A stretch of 64,000 nucleotides of DNA from JAJEFO01 sp965208685 (GTDB taxonomy: Bacteria; Pseudomonadota; Alphaproteobacteria; Rhodobacterales; Rhodobacteraceae). The notes below the pieces were generated by a model that made no database searches, had not been told where the DNA came from, and saw only the letters and a program-made list of their open reading frames with translations. The stretch covers positions 2,232,001 through 2,296,000 of the forward strand of contig CBDBPL010000007.1 in the NCBI GenBank assembly GCA_965208685.1. The letters run 5' to 3'. Made by a program: the position numbers and the translations under genes. Positions 44,783 to 53,168 of this stretch are shown one piece after another (the stretch's first letter is position 1; every line of letters begins with the position of its first letter).

Positions 44783-44802
44783 GATGTCCCGACCGGGACA
44801 TC
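44783..44802. repeat. 20-bp palindrome between the fic and RND genes
   Basis: GATGTCCCG at 44783-44791 and CGGGACATC at 44794-44802 are exact complements around AC. The two genes converge here, so it could serve as a bidirectional terminator hairpin, although no T-run follows on either side. A plus-strand frame from ATG 44652 crosses it but resembles no family. Confidence 0.6.
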
Positions 44803-44849
44803 GCCGGGCATTCGGCAAGGCCAATCCCGGAGCCCCCTCATCGCGGAAT

Positions 44850-47360
44850 TCATTGCGGCGTCCGATTTCTCCCGTTCCGGGTTGCACGTCCGGGAGCGTC
44901 GCCGGGAGAGGACGCGCCGGAATCCGATTCCGTGTCGATCTTCATGAGCAGCGGGGGGAGCAGGAAGAAATCGGCGAAGAGCGCCAGGACGATGACAAGC
45001 GCGGTGAGCCTGCCCATCCCCGCATTGAGCTCGAAACTGGAGAGGCTGACCACGACAAAGCCGATTACTAGCACGAGTGATGTCGTGAGCAGCGCCCGGC
45101 CCACGGTGCGGAACGTGACGCGCACCGCATCGGCGGGCGCGCATCCAAGCTCGCGTCGGGCGCGCCGATACTTGCTGAGGAAGTGCACCGTGTCGTCGAC
45201 CACGATGCCAATCGTCATGGCGGACACCATCGAAAGCGAAACCCCCACCTCCCCGACAGTCAGCCCCCATATGCCAAAGCCCAGCGCACCAGGAACCAGG
45301 TTCGGAACGAGGCTGGCGAGCCCAAGCCGCAGCGATCTGAGTGCGAACACGAGGACGAGGGAGATTCCAACGAGCGCGATCGTGGTCCCAACGAGCATCG
45401 CGACGATGTTGCGTCGGCCGAGATGGGCGAACATCAGGGTGCCGCCGGCACTCTCGGCACGCACGACGCTGGGCGCGTGGTCGGCCAGCCACCGCAGGGC
45501 GCGCCGGTCGAGCGCGATCACCTCGTTGGACGAGAGCGTCCGCGTCGCCACCGTCATCCGGGTGGCCGACCTGTCCACTGCGATCTGGTTGTCGAGATCA
45601 AGGCCGAAGGGAAGCGACAGCTCGTAGAGCAGCAGGTATTGCGCGGCCAGCTCCCGGCTCGCGGGCAGCCGGTACTCTGCCGGGTCGTCGCCGTGCATGC
45701 TTCTGTTGAGCCGGCGGAAAGTGTCCGTGATGACGTTGACGTGGACGGTCTCGGGCTGTGCCCGGTACCACTCGGCGTACGCCGCGACATCTGACAGGTA
45801 GGAAGGGTCGCTGATGCCTCCCGGCTCACCCGAGGAAAGCGCGTACTCCATGGTGTAAAGGCCGGTGAGGTTCTCGACGGTGAAGTCCGCGTCCCGGCGA
45901 AACTCGACGCTCTCGTCGAAATAGTGGAGGAAGACATCATTCAGCTCGTTGCGGGGCACCAAGGCGACGAGCGCCACCGTGACCGCTCCGAAGCCCCACC
46001 CGAGGACACGGCGTCGGCGAATCACGAACTCGCCGAGCGCGGCCATCGCGGCATCGCGGCGATCTTCGGTTTCGCGCACCCGAACCGGCAGCACCGAAAG
46101 CAGCGCAGGCAGCAGGGTCACCGACAGAAAGAACGCCGCGCCGACCCCGAAAGCGACAAAGGTGCCCAGGTGGCGCAGCGGCGGCACTTCGGAGGCGTTC
46201 ATGCTCAGGAAGCCGAGCGCGGTGGTCAGGCAGGCGAGGAACACCGGTTGAAGATTGACCCGCATGGATTCGATGATGGCGTTCCGCTTGAGCGCGTCAT
46301 CTCCTGGCAGCGGAAGCGGCCCGTCGGCGCCACGGTCCGCCAGCGTTCTGGAGGCATCCCTTTGCATGGAATGGACAAGGCTCGAGAAGATGTGGACGCA
46401 GCTTGCGATCGCGACCGTGAGCACGACGACTGGCGCGATGGCAGACGGCGCCGTCATCGGCAGCCCCACCCAACCGCCGAGTCCCACCGAGACCATCACC
46501 GAAAGCGCGACCACGAGCATGATCGCGAACGTCCCGCCCAACCCCCCGGTCAGGAACAGCAGCGCAAGCGTCATGGCCGCGAAGCTCGCAGGGACCAGCG
46601 TCTGGAGATCGCTCAGCGAGACCTGCATGAACGCCTGGTTGAAGATCACGAGGCCGGTCACGCGCACGTCAATGCCGGGGAACCGCTCGCGGACCTCGTC
46701 GGCGAGCCCGTAGGCGAACTCGGCTGCCAGGGCGCCTTCGCGCATCTGGTCCTCGCCTGGCAGCGCCACGGTGACGTTGACGCCGCTGGCCCTGCCGTCG
46801 CGCGCGATCAGGCGCCCAGCCAGGAGCGGTTCCGCCAGCGCTATCGCACGGATCCGGGCCCTCTCGTCGGCATCGCCCAAAGCGCTGCTGTCCACAAGGT
46901 CGCGAACCACGATGTCGTCTTTCTCGGCCATGCTGTGCTGGAAGTTGGTCAGCGAGTCGACGCGGGTGGCAAACGGAACCTGCCACGCTCGATCAGTGAG
47001 CCAGAGGGCGGCCTCAAGCGCGAGGGCCGAGGTGGCGTTGCCGTCCTCGGGCGCGACGGCGAAAAAGACGTTGCTGGTCTCGCCGAACGTGTTCTCCATC
47101 GCTTCGGCCGCGACAAGCTGGGGATTGTCCCTGGAGAAGTAGATCCGGTCGTCTGCGGAGAACTCGAGAAATGCCGTGCCGCTGGCCGCGACTGCTGACA
47201 GCGCGAAGGCGCCGACGATGATTGTGCGCCGTCGCTCGATGGCCCAGCCGCCAAGCCGCGACTCCAGTCTCCGCACTGCTTGCGCGATCAGGCTTGCGGT
47301 CGAGCGACTCACATCCGGCTCACTGACCCGGACCAGGCGGTCTCGGTCGCCGCGCGGCAT
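44850..47360 (-). CDS. MMPL/RND-superfamily transporter
   Basis: An 836-residue RND-type permease, a distant relative of the one at 21366-23807. Two helix blocks (about 255-430 and 640-815) flank periplasmic domains; the acid-pair helix is TIGIVVDDTVHFLSKYRRA near residue 720. The first residues are basic and cytoplasmic, with one helix near 48-66 (RTIIVGAFALSAVAASGTAF). Unlike the first copy it has no LolA-like or barrel gene beside it. It lies inside the mobile-looking island, next to fic. The substrate is unknown; such proteins export lipids or hydrophobic compounds. Confidence 0.88.
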   Translation of the reverse strand: MPRGDRDRLVRVSEPDVSRSTASLIAQAVRRLESRLGGWAIERRRTIIVGAFALSAVAASGTAFLEFSADDRIYFSRDNPQLVAAEAMENTFGETSNVFFAVAPEDGNATSALALEAALWLTDRAWQVPFATRVDSLTNFQHSMAEKDDIVVRDLVDSSALGDADERARIRAIALAEPLLAGRLIARDGRASGVNVTVALPGEDQMREGALAAEFAYGLADEVRERFPGIDVRVTGLVIFNQAFMQVSLSDLQTLVPASFAAMTLALLFLTGGLGGTFAIMLVVALSVMVSVGLGGWVGLPMTAPSAIAPVVVLTVAIASCVHIFSSLVHSMQRDASRTLADRGADGPLPLPGDDALKRNAIIESMRVNLQPVFLACLTTALGFLSMNASEVPPLRHLGTFVAFGVGAAFFLSVTLLPALLSVLPVRVRETEDRRDAAMAALGEFVIRRRRVLGWGFGAVTVALVALVPRNELNDVFLHYFDESVEFRRDADFTVENLTGLYTMEYALSSGEPGGISDPSYLSDVAAYAEWYRAQPETVHVNVITDTFRRLNRSMHGDDPAEYRLPASRELAAQYLLLYELSLPFGLDLDNQIAVDRSATRMTVATRTLSSNEVIALDRRALRWLADHAPSVVRAESAGGTLMFAHLGRRNIVAMLVGTTIALVGISLVLVFALRSLRLGLASLVPNLVPGALGFGIWGLTVGEVGVSLSMVSAMTIGIVVDDTVHFLSKYRRARRELGCAPADAVRVTFRTVGRALLTTSLVLVIGFVVVSLSSFELNAGMGRLTALVIVLALFADFFLLPPLLMKIDTESDSGASSPGDAPGRATRNGRNRTPQ

Positions 47361-48125
47361 GCAGTTCGCAAACGGACCATTGCGCCGTCCCGCCGGTCAA
47401 GTCGACCAGTGCAACGTCCCGTGAACCGCGGAGACCCCATTTCGTCGCTCGTCCTCAAGGACGAGAAACGCGACGGGAGCCGCAAGCGCCGCCGCAGGCG
47501 AGGATGGCGAGGAATTGCGGCTTCATGCGTTTCCATTCCCGCTTGGACCGCTGCGGGCCCCCTTCTGTTTCCCTGCCTCGGAATCCCCGCTTCGGGGACC
47601 GGACGGGCGGAACGGAAGCGCCGCCGACCGGTGCCCGACCGCATCATGGGCAGGGCCCCGGATGCGCCGGCCAGCCGACCAAATCGCGGCGGAGCCAGAA
47701 TATGCGCACTCCATGCCGACGGGCAACAATGATCCGATATTGAACCGGCTTCTGGAAGGCAAGAGCGACAAAGGCGGACATTTCATCCCCTTCACTTAGA
47801 CATCGACTTGCGGCTCAAGTCCCGGGATCGTTCCTGCAAGGCGTTGAATCGTTGACCTTTTTCATGACGCCGTCCAGCCCCCGGTTTCGGCATTTGCCGA
47901 TCCGTAATCATATAGTCACCGAATCGATGCCCGGACCCGCAGGTGCGCCGAATGTCCTGCCCCGAACGCGCGTCCTGCGCAAGCGTCGAGCCATTCGGTC
48001 AAGCCGCCTCTTGCGATCACGTCGTGCCGGAGGCGGTGACCGCATGTCCTCGGAACAGCCGGTCGCGTGTCCCGGAACGCGAACGGAACGCACCGGCACC
48101 GTCCGCCCCGTCGCTCCCTTGCCCG
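47361..48125. other. gene-poor stretch, no feature recognised
   Basis: About 765 bases upstream of the RND gene. A short plus-strand frame ends MPTGNNDPILNRLLEGKSDK then GGHFIPFT and a stop at 47797-47799; I cannot assign it. The promoter of the RND gene should lie at the left end. Confidence 0.35.
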
Positions 48126-48660
48126 TCACCGCGGCACGAGGTCGCGCCAGCCGCCGTCGGCGAGCGCCCGCGCCTTCCGGATCCAGCGCCGCACCTGCGA
48201 GCGCATCCAGCCGTCGGCGGTCCATTCCCTGGCAACGGCTTCCGCGCCCCAGACGTCTTCCGCGATCCCGCGCGCGCTCCTGCCCGCCGCGAGCCCGTCC
48301 AGCACCGTCAGCAGCCTGCCGGCCTCGCGAACCCCGCCACCCCGGCCCGCCCCTTGCGAGGGGCCGCATGGCCGGCGACGTTCCAGAAGTCGTGAAGGCG
48401 TCGCATCGACTGCGGCATCCTGAGCCCGAAAGGGATCCTGACGAAGAGACCGGCGTCGCCGGGGAACCTCTCCACGCCCCGCAGCAGGACCTGCACCGCC
48501 GCGCCGCCGCGCTCGACCTTGACCACCAGGTCGCCCGTGAGGAGCCGGAGCCCCTCGACCGAGCCGCCGTCGGCGGCCATTTGGGCCAGCGGCTCCGCGC
48601 CCGGCTCCAGGTGAGCGTCGCCAGAGTTTCTGACGGGGCTTCGGTCGAATCCGCTCGAAC
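48126..48660 (-). pseudogene. frameshifted DUF2285-domain protein
   Basis: One minus-strand frame gives LRLLTGDLVVKVERGGAAVQ, VLLRGVERFPGDAGLFVRIP and LRMPQSMRRLHDFWNVAG, the N-terminal region of DUF2285 proteins. Another frame then gives EAGRLLTVLDGLAAGRSARG, DVWGAEAVAREW and RRWIRKARALADGGWRDLVP, the DUF2285 DNA-binding domain itself. The shift is near 48340. DUF2285 proteins are typical of alphaproteobacterial integrative elements, so this marks a decayed mobile element. Confidence 0.72.
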
Positions 48661-48900
48661 TTCGTGATGGACATGTGCGTGTTCCCCTCAACCAGCTTGC
48701 AAGAAGCTGGCTGAGGGGCTTGTCTCGGTGACGGTGTAATCAACAGAGACAGGTCAATGTCGCACATTCCGTTCCCGGGTTCCACGCTTTCCTGCGCCCG
48801 CGTCTGGGCTGTCCTCGAGCGGATCGATGCGGCCGAGGCCGCCCGGTCCCGTTCCGAAGGATGCGAGCACTGCCCGGGCCGCCTTCACAGCGCCAAGTAG

Positions 48901-49326
48901 CCGCGCAAGCCGCACGCCCTTGCGTCCGGCCTTCGCGACGACGTCCGCCGCCACAGCTTCTGCTGCGACGGGTGTCGCCTCCGCAAGACCCCGCCCTCGG
49001 TGCGCTTCTTCGACAGGAGGTACAGGGTTGCGCCGGTGTTCCTGGCGGCGTGCCTGATGATCCTGAGCGGCAGCGCTCCCGTCGAGACGGCCAGCCGCAT
49101 CTGGGGGATTCCGGCGGTGACGCTGCGCCGGTGGCGCCGATGGTGGCAGGCGGACTTCCCGGCGACGGAGGCCTGGCGGTGCAGGCGCGGCGAGCTGGCC
49201 AGTCAGCCTGGTCAAGCGTTCCCATCTTCCCGTTCTCCCCGAGCCAAAACCCAACGCCGGAGCGAAATGCCCGGCAGGACAATTGCTACTTGGAAAGGGA
49301 AGAGGCGGAAGGTGGGTCAAAATTGA
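48901..49326 (+). pseudogene. transposase-like zinc-ribbon/HTH protein fragment
   Basis: A plus-strand frame reads SFCCDGCRLRKTPPSVRFFD, RRYRVAPVFLAACLMI, then IPAVTLRRWRRWWQADFPAT. The CxxC-RxxxTPPSVRF block followed by a WRxWW helix-turn-helix is the pattern of a group of short IS-linked proteins. Upstream, at about 48897, the frame is broken by a stop, and it runs out at the flank of the IS3-family element. The fragment is judged non-functional. Confidence 0.5.
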
Positions 49327-49409
49327 ACGCGATTTGGAGTGCGCCCCTGCGGTTGGACAATTTGGCGATTCAATTTTCCCCCATCCGGGGCCTTCTGTAA
49401 GGAGGCTCC

Positions 49410-49766
49410 ATGACCAAGAGACACCGAAGACACAGCACCGCGAAGAAACGCGAGGTGGTCGAGGCCTACCTGAATGGAGAGGCGCTCCAGGCCCTGAGCC
49501 GTCGTCATGATGTTTGCCGCAGCCTCATCCGCATCTGGATCGAGAAGTACGAGCGCGGATCCTACGACGATGACGCAGTCGAGGCCGACCTGCTGTCCGA
49601 GTGCAAGGCACGCATCGCGGCCTTGGAGCGGCTGGTTGGCCGCCAGGCATTGGAGATCGAGTTTCTAAAGGGGGCTCGAGTGCGCGGACAGTCGCAGAGA
49701 GACGGGTCTGGATCCGTGATCACCGGCCCGATTGCATCACGATCGGACGCGGGTGTGACCTCATGA
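49410..49766 (+). CDS. IS3-family transposase OrfA
   Basis: The 118-residue product is a DNA-binding OrfA: RHSTAKKREVVEAYLNGEAL leads into a helix-turn-helix, then IWIEKYERGSYDDD and a leucine-zipper-like helix (CKARIAALERLVGRQALEIE). ATG 49410 has GGAGG 8 nt upstream. Family resemblance ends at EFLKG (about residue 87); the rest is read only if the ribosome does not shift. A run AAAGGGGG at 49667-49674 is the likely -1 frameshift site that joins it to OrfB as the full transposase. Confidence 0.87.
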   Translation: MTKRHRRHSTAKKREVVEAYLNGEALQALSRRHDVCRSLIRIWIEKYERGSYDDDAVEADLLSECKARIAALERLVGRQALEIEFLKGARVRGQSQRDGSGSVITGPIASRSDAGVTS

Positions 49767-50557
49767 CCTTGCCGCGCTCCACATACTGTCACCAGCCCGA
49801 CGGTCCCGCGGATGACCCCGCCGTCACCGAGATCCTGGACATCACGTCGACCTGCCACGGCTACGGCTATCGAAGGGTGACAGCCGAGCTTCGGCACCGC
49901 GGCCTGCGGGTGAACGCGAAGAAAGTGCGGCGGATCATGGCCGAGAACGGCCTGAATCCACGGCAGAAACGCCGGTACGCCGTGACGACCGACAGCGATC
50001 ACGACAGTCCGATCTACCCGAACGTGGCGTTGAACTACGAGGTCCTCAGACCGGACCAGCTCTGGGTCGGCGACATCACCTACATCGCCATTGCAGATGG
50101 CTTCGCCTACCTGGCCGTCATCCTCGATGCCTGGTCGCGAAAGGTGGTCGGCTACGCACTCGGCCGCCACGTTGACGTGCGCCTGACCACGGCGGCGCTC
50201 ACGGCAGCCATCGAACACCGGCGGCCTTTGCCCGGTTGCGTCTGTCACACCGACCGTGGCGTCCAGTACGCGGCGCTCCGGCATCGGCGCATACTGAAGC
50301 AACGGGGCTTCGTCGGGTCCATGAGCCGGCGCGGCAATCCCTATGACAACGCACAGGCCGAGAGCTTCCTGAAGACCCTGAAGGTCGAGAGGGTCTACGT
50401 CGGCGACTACGAGACCTTCGAGGACGTCGCAGCCGACTTGCCACACTTCATTGAAGACATCTACAACGCCACCCGACTGCATTCGGCGCTCGGATATCTG
50501 AGCCCGAACAAGTTCGAGGAGATCAACGCCCTGGATGGGTCAAAAAGTGCAGGCTGA
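49601..50557 (+). CDS. IS3-family transposase OrfB (DDE integrase domain)
   Basis: The frame opens at GTG 49601 but homology starts near 49661, where it joins OrfA by a -1 shift. It has the HTH_21 region (GYGYRRVTAELRHRGLRVNA) and the rve DDE core: D in WVGDITYIAIADG, D in CHTDRGVQYAA and E in AQAESFLKTLKVE, ending in SALGYLSPNKFEEIN. All three acidic residues are present. The 957-nt frame ends 27 nt before the right end of the element. Confidence 0.9.
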   Translation: MQGTHRGLGAAGWPPGIGDRVSKGGSSARTVAERRVWIRDHRPDCITIGRGCDLMTLPRSTYCHQPDGPADDPAVTEILDITSTCHGYGYRRVTAELRHRGLRVNAKKVRRIMAENGLNPRQKRRYAVTTDSDHDSPIYPNVALNYEVLRPDQLWVGDITYIAIADGFAYLAVILDAWSRKVVGYALGRHVDVRLTTAALTAAIEHRRPLPGCVCHTDRGVQYAALRHRRILKQRGFVGSMSRRGNPYDNAQAESFLKTLKVERVYVGDYETFEDVAADLPHFIEDIYNATRLHSALGYLSPNKFEEINALDGSKSAG

Positions 50558-50593
50558 ACTGTCCAACCGAAAGGGCGCACTCCAATTCCTGGG

Positions 50594-51031
50594 TCAGTTT
50601 TGAACTGGACTTGACATGTCGAACACATCAGCCACCGTGATGTCCCCCAACACCTCGGTCAAGGCGGATCGAAGAGCCTGGTCTCCCGCTCGTACGAACC
50701 GCCGCCCACTGAAGGCGCGGTATGCAATGCTCCGGTACCCAGTGATGCGATGAGGAAATATCGCCGCCCCGTGTTTCCGATAGAGATCCACCACGCGATC
50801 AAGCGGACAACCGACCGCTACTGCGCAAGCGACGATCGCACCCGTGCTTGTCCCGCAAATCAGGTCGATTCCGCGGCCCAGATCCAGTTGCCCCTGCCCT
50901 GTGCGTTTGGCGTGCTGTGACAGCAGACGGTCAAGAAATGCCGCCGTGTATATTCCGCGCATGCCGCCGCCGTCCAGGCTCAGAGCCCTGAAAGGGGGTC
51001 CGGGGAATTCGCTCTTTGTCTTTGCCTGCAT
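50594..51031 (-). pseudogene. CapV-like patatin phospholipase, truncated at its 3' end
   Basis: The 145 residues form the N-terminal half of a patatin phospholipase of the CBASS-effector (CapV) type: FRALSLDGGGMRGIYTAAFL with the oxyanion GGG-x-RG at 21-26, and ICGTSTGAIVACA with the G-x-S-x-G nucleophile serine at 62. The sequence matches the family as far as LGDITVADVFD, then ends in seven foreign residues at the edge of an old insertion-element end, beside the IS150-like copy. The half with the catalytic aspartate is gone. CapV enzymes are turned on by cyclic dinucleotides and degrade membranes. The gene is divergent from the XRE-ImmA gene. Confidence 0.8.
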
Positions 51032-51204
51032 CCCGTTTCAATCACCTGCACCCGAGCCGCGCCGCACGCATTTTCAGCCCACACCGCGTAAATTTAGGTC
51101 AGAATATCGAACAATAAATGCTTGATTTTGACATTTTGTGTTCATTATGGGAGTGTGATATCGCCACGCCGTCTGTGGCGGCTACTGTCGCGGGAGGAAG
51201 AAAC
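51032..51204. promoter_or_regulatory. divergent AT-rich promoter region (patatin / XRE-ImmA)
   Basis: The 173 bases are markedly AT-rich between 51090 and 51165. TTGACA at 51128-51133 could be a -35 for the plus-strand XRE-ImmA gene, but no well-spaced -10 is obvious. GGGAGGAAG just before 51205 is the ribosome site that sets the XRE-ImmA start. Confidence 0.4.
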
Positions 51205-52443
51205 ATGGATGCGGAGACCTTGGGACGCCGATTGCGCACGGCCCGCAAAGCGCGCGGCCTCAGTCAGCAGGAGGTCGCACAGGCGTTGAGCCTTTCTCGA
51301 ACGGCCATCACCCAACTGGAGGCGGGCAACCGGTCGGTCTCTACTCTGGAACTGGCCGCACTGTCAGAACTCTACCTGCGCCGCGTCGCCGATTTCCTGC
51401 AAGGCCCGGCGGAAGACGATGACGACGACTTTCTCGTTGCCTTGCATCGTGCGGCCCCCGGACTTGAGCAGGATCCGGCAACCCAAGAGCAGGTGGCGCG
51501 CTGTATCCATCTTTGCCGGGAAGGCGTGATGCTCGAACGTCTGCTCGGAGCCGAGCCTCGCTCCGGCCCGCCGAGATACGAGTCGCGCATGCGACGTTCT
51601 CCAGGAGAAGCCATCTCGCACGGCGAGCAAGCAGCGGAACAAGAGCGACGGCGCCTCGGCATCGGCAACGCCCCCATAGCCGATGTCTCCGAGCTCATCG
51701 CCTCCCAAGGCATTTGGGCAACCGGGGTCGCACTGCCGGATGGCATGTCCGGCCTGTTCCTCCGTCATGCCAGTATCGGCCTTGCGATTCTGGTCAACTC
51801 CACCCATCCCAGAGGCCGAAAGCGCTTTTCCTACGCGCATGAATACGCGCACGCTCTGCTCGACCGGGACCGCGACGTCACGATCTCCAGCACGGACAAC
51901 TCTTCCCAACTGGTCGAAAAGCGCGCAAACGCCTTTGCCGCTGCCTTTCTCATGCCCAGGGGCGGCTTTCGTGAATTCCTGCGAACCCTCGACAAGGGTA
52001 TGCCGAGTCGCCTCGATCACGCCATCTTCGACGCCGCAAGCGGCGGCCACATCGAAGCGGCGCAGCGCCCTCCGGCACGCTCACAACGCATTACCTACAA
52101 GGACAACGCCATGCTCGCCCACCACTTCGGAGTGAGCTATCAAGCCGCGTCCTACCGCCTCAAGAGCCTCCGATACATCTCCTATGGGGAGTGTCAGAGC
52201 CTCCTTGACCAAGAGTCCTTCGGCCGAAAATACCTGAAGGCACTCAGCATGTTCAGCGAGGTAGGGGAGCCGGAAAGTCGGAAATTCTGGGATCGCGAAC
52301 TCAGAAGTGAAATTGCCCACCTCGCAATCGAGGCCTACCGCCGCGAGGAGATTTCGCGCGGACGCATCCTCGAAATGAGCAAGATGCTGAGAATCGACCG
52401 CGACATTCTGCTCAGCCTTGCGGAAGTGGCTCGAGGCAAGTGA
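51205..52443 (+). CDS. XRE-type HTH regulator with ImmA/IrrE metallopeptidase domain
   Basis: The 412-residue protein has an N-terminal XRE helix-turn-helix (GLSQQEVAQALSLSRTAITQ, about 23-42) and a central ImmA/IrrE zinc-peptidase domain with HEYAHALLD starting at residue 212. ATG 51205 is set by GGGAGGAAG upstream; the earlier open frame is AT-rich promoter. Such proteins repress their own operon and cleave a repressor or themselves on a signal. The GTG of the PIN gene overlaps the stop, so this is probably the antitoxin/regulator of a two-gene unit. Confidence 0.9.
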   Translation: MDAETLGRRLRTARKARGLSQQEVAQALSLSRTAITQLEAGNRSVSTLELAALSELYLRRVADFLQGPAEDDDDDFLVALHRAAPGLEQDPATQEQVARCIHLCREGVMLERLLGAEPRSGPPRYESRMRRSPGEAISHGEQAAEQERRRLGIGNAPIADVSELIASQGIWATGVALPDGMSGLFLRHASIGLAILVNSTHPRGRKRFSYAHEYAHALLDRDRDVTISSTDNSSQLVEKRANAFAAAFLMPRGGFREFLRTLDKGMPSRLDHAIFDAASGGHIEAAQRPPARSQRITYKDNAMLAHHFGVSYQAASYRLKSLRYISYGECQSLLDQESFGRKYLKALSMFSEVGEPESRKFWDRELRSEIAHLAIEAYRREEISRGRILEMSKMLRIDRDILLSLAEVARGK

Positions 52444-52970
52444 GTGATTCCCCAGAACTTGATCCCCCCGCGATCGTCGTCACGGATGCCTCGGTACTGA
52501 TCAACTTCCTGCGCATAGACAGGATCGACCTGATCGCCGGCCACTCCCATGCCCTTCTCGCCACCGACCACGTTGCCAACGAAGTATCGGACCGATATCC
52601 CGATCAACAACGACGCTTCGCTTCCGCGCTTGATTCCGGGGCCTTGACACTCATTCCCGTTGCCGCCGCTGAAGAACTCCGCCACTTCGCCGCCCTGTCA
52701 GCCACCGCACGCCTAGGCGCAGGCGAGTGTTCCGCAATCGTCGTCGCAGTCCAGCGTGGATACACATTGGCCATTGATGACCGTGTCGCCAGCCGGCAGG
52801 CACGCCGCTTCGCTCCTTCGCTCCACATCGTGACAACGCAGGATCTGGTCGTATCGATGATCCGCCAGAACTTGCTTGGCGTTGAAGAGGCCAATCGCCT
52901 AAAGCACGAATGGTCTGATCGGCATCGCTTTCGCCTCAATCTCGACAGCTTCGGCGACTTGTTGGAGTAG
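52440..52970 (+). CDS. PIN-domain-like protein (probable toxin of the XRE-ImmA pair)
   Basis: The 176-residue protein has a PIN/DUF3368-like arrangement: VVTDASVLINFLRIDRID with D16, ATDHVANEVSDRYPDQ with a central glutamate, LGAGECSAIVVAVQRG with another and TLAIDDRVASRQAR with paired aspartates. These acids would form the RNase metal site. The start is GTG 52440, overlapping the XRE-ImmA stop as GTGA. Coupling to a metallopeptidase regulator, in place of a small antitoxin, is a recognised but less common pattern. The RNA target is unknown. Confidence 0.85.
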   Translation: MSDSPELDPPAIVVTDASVLINFLRIDRIDLIAGHSHALLATDHVANEVSDRYPDQQRRFASALDSGALTLIPVAAAEELRHFAALSATARLGAGECSAIVVAVQRGYTLAIDDRVASRQARRFAPSLHIVTTQDLVVSMIRQNLLGVEEANRLKHEWSDRHRFRLNLDSFGDLLE

Positions 52971-53168
52971 ACTGCGTCGACATACCGAATCTTGCCTTTT
53001 CCAATCCCGCTAGCTGAACGGCCCTAGCCGAACGCGACGGTCGCATAGCGACATCGATCAAGAAAAAACCTGCTTGCCATCCTCAAACGAGCTTATCCCC
53101 TGCTGCCTTCTGTTCCTGAGTTCAATCTCGCCCACGTTCTTCAGTGCCGTCCAATACTCGCCATTCAC
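52971..53168. other. convergent spacer between the PIN and Cap15-like genes
   Basis: About 200 bases without a gene. GCTAG and CTAGC near 53011-53030 can pair weakly; no strong terminator is seen. Confidence 0.3.

Larger units (their letters stand above)
49335..50584 (+). mobile_element. IS3-family (IS150-like) insertion sequence, complete
   Basis: A 1250-bp element. The left end begins TGGAGTGCGCCCCTGCGGTT at 49335 and the right end, read inverted from 50584, begins TGGAGTGCGCCCTTTCGGTT; over 28 positions they differ at three. The TG...GCCC...GTTGGAC pattern is that of the IS150 group. ATT at 49332-49334 and at 50585-50587 is a 3-bp target duplication. Inside are overlapping orfA and orfB in a -1 relation. 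Both open frames are intact, so it may still be active. It sits in what looks like the repeated end of an older element. Confidence 0.88.

Noticed and set aside
44446..45492. 348-codon minus-strand frame over the end of the RND gene and fic
   Set aside because: Arginine-rich shadow; the RND frame in this region has consistent helices and the family motif.
45924..47198. 424-codon plus-strand frame opposite the second RND gene
   Set aside because: Antisense shadow with repeated H/R/E-rich composition and no motif.
48754..49320. Minus-strand frames left of the IS3-family element
   Set aside because: I looked here for the missing C-terminal half of the patatin; none of the frames shows a DGG/DGA motif or lipase-like sequence.
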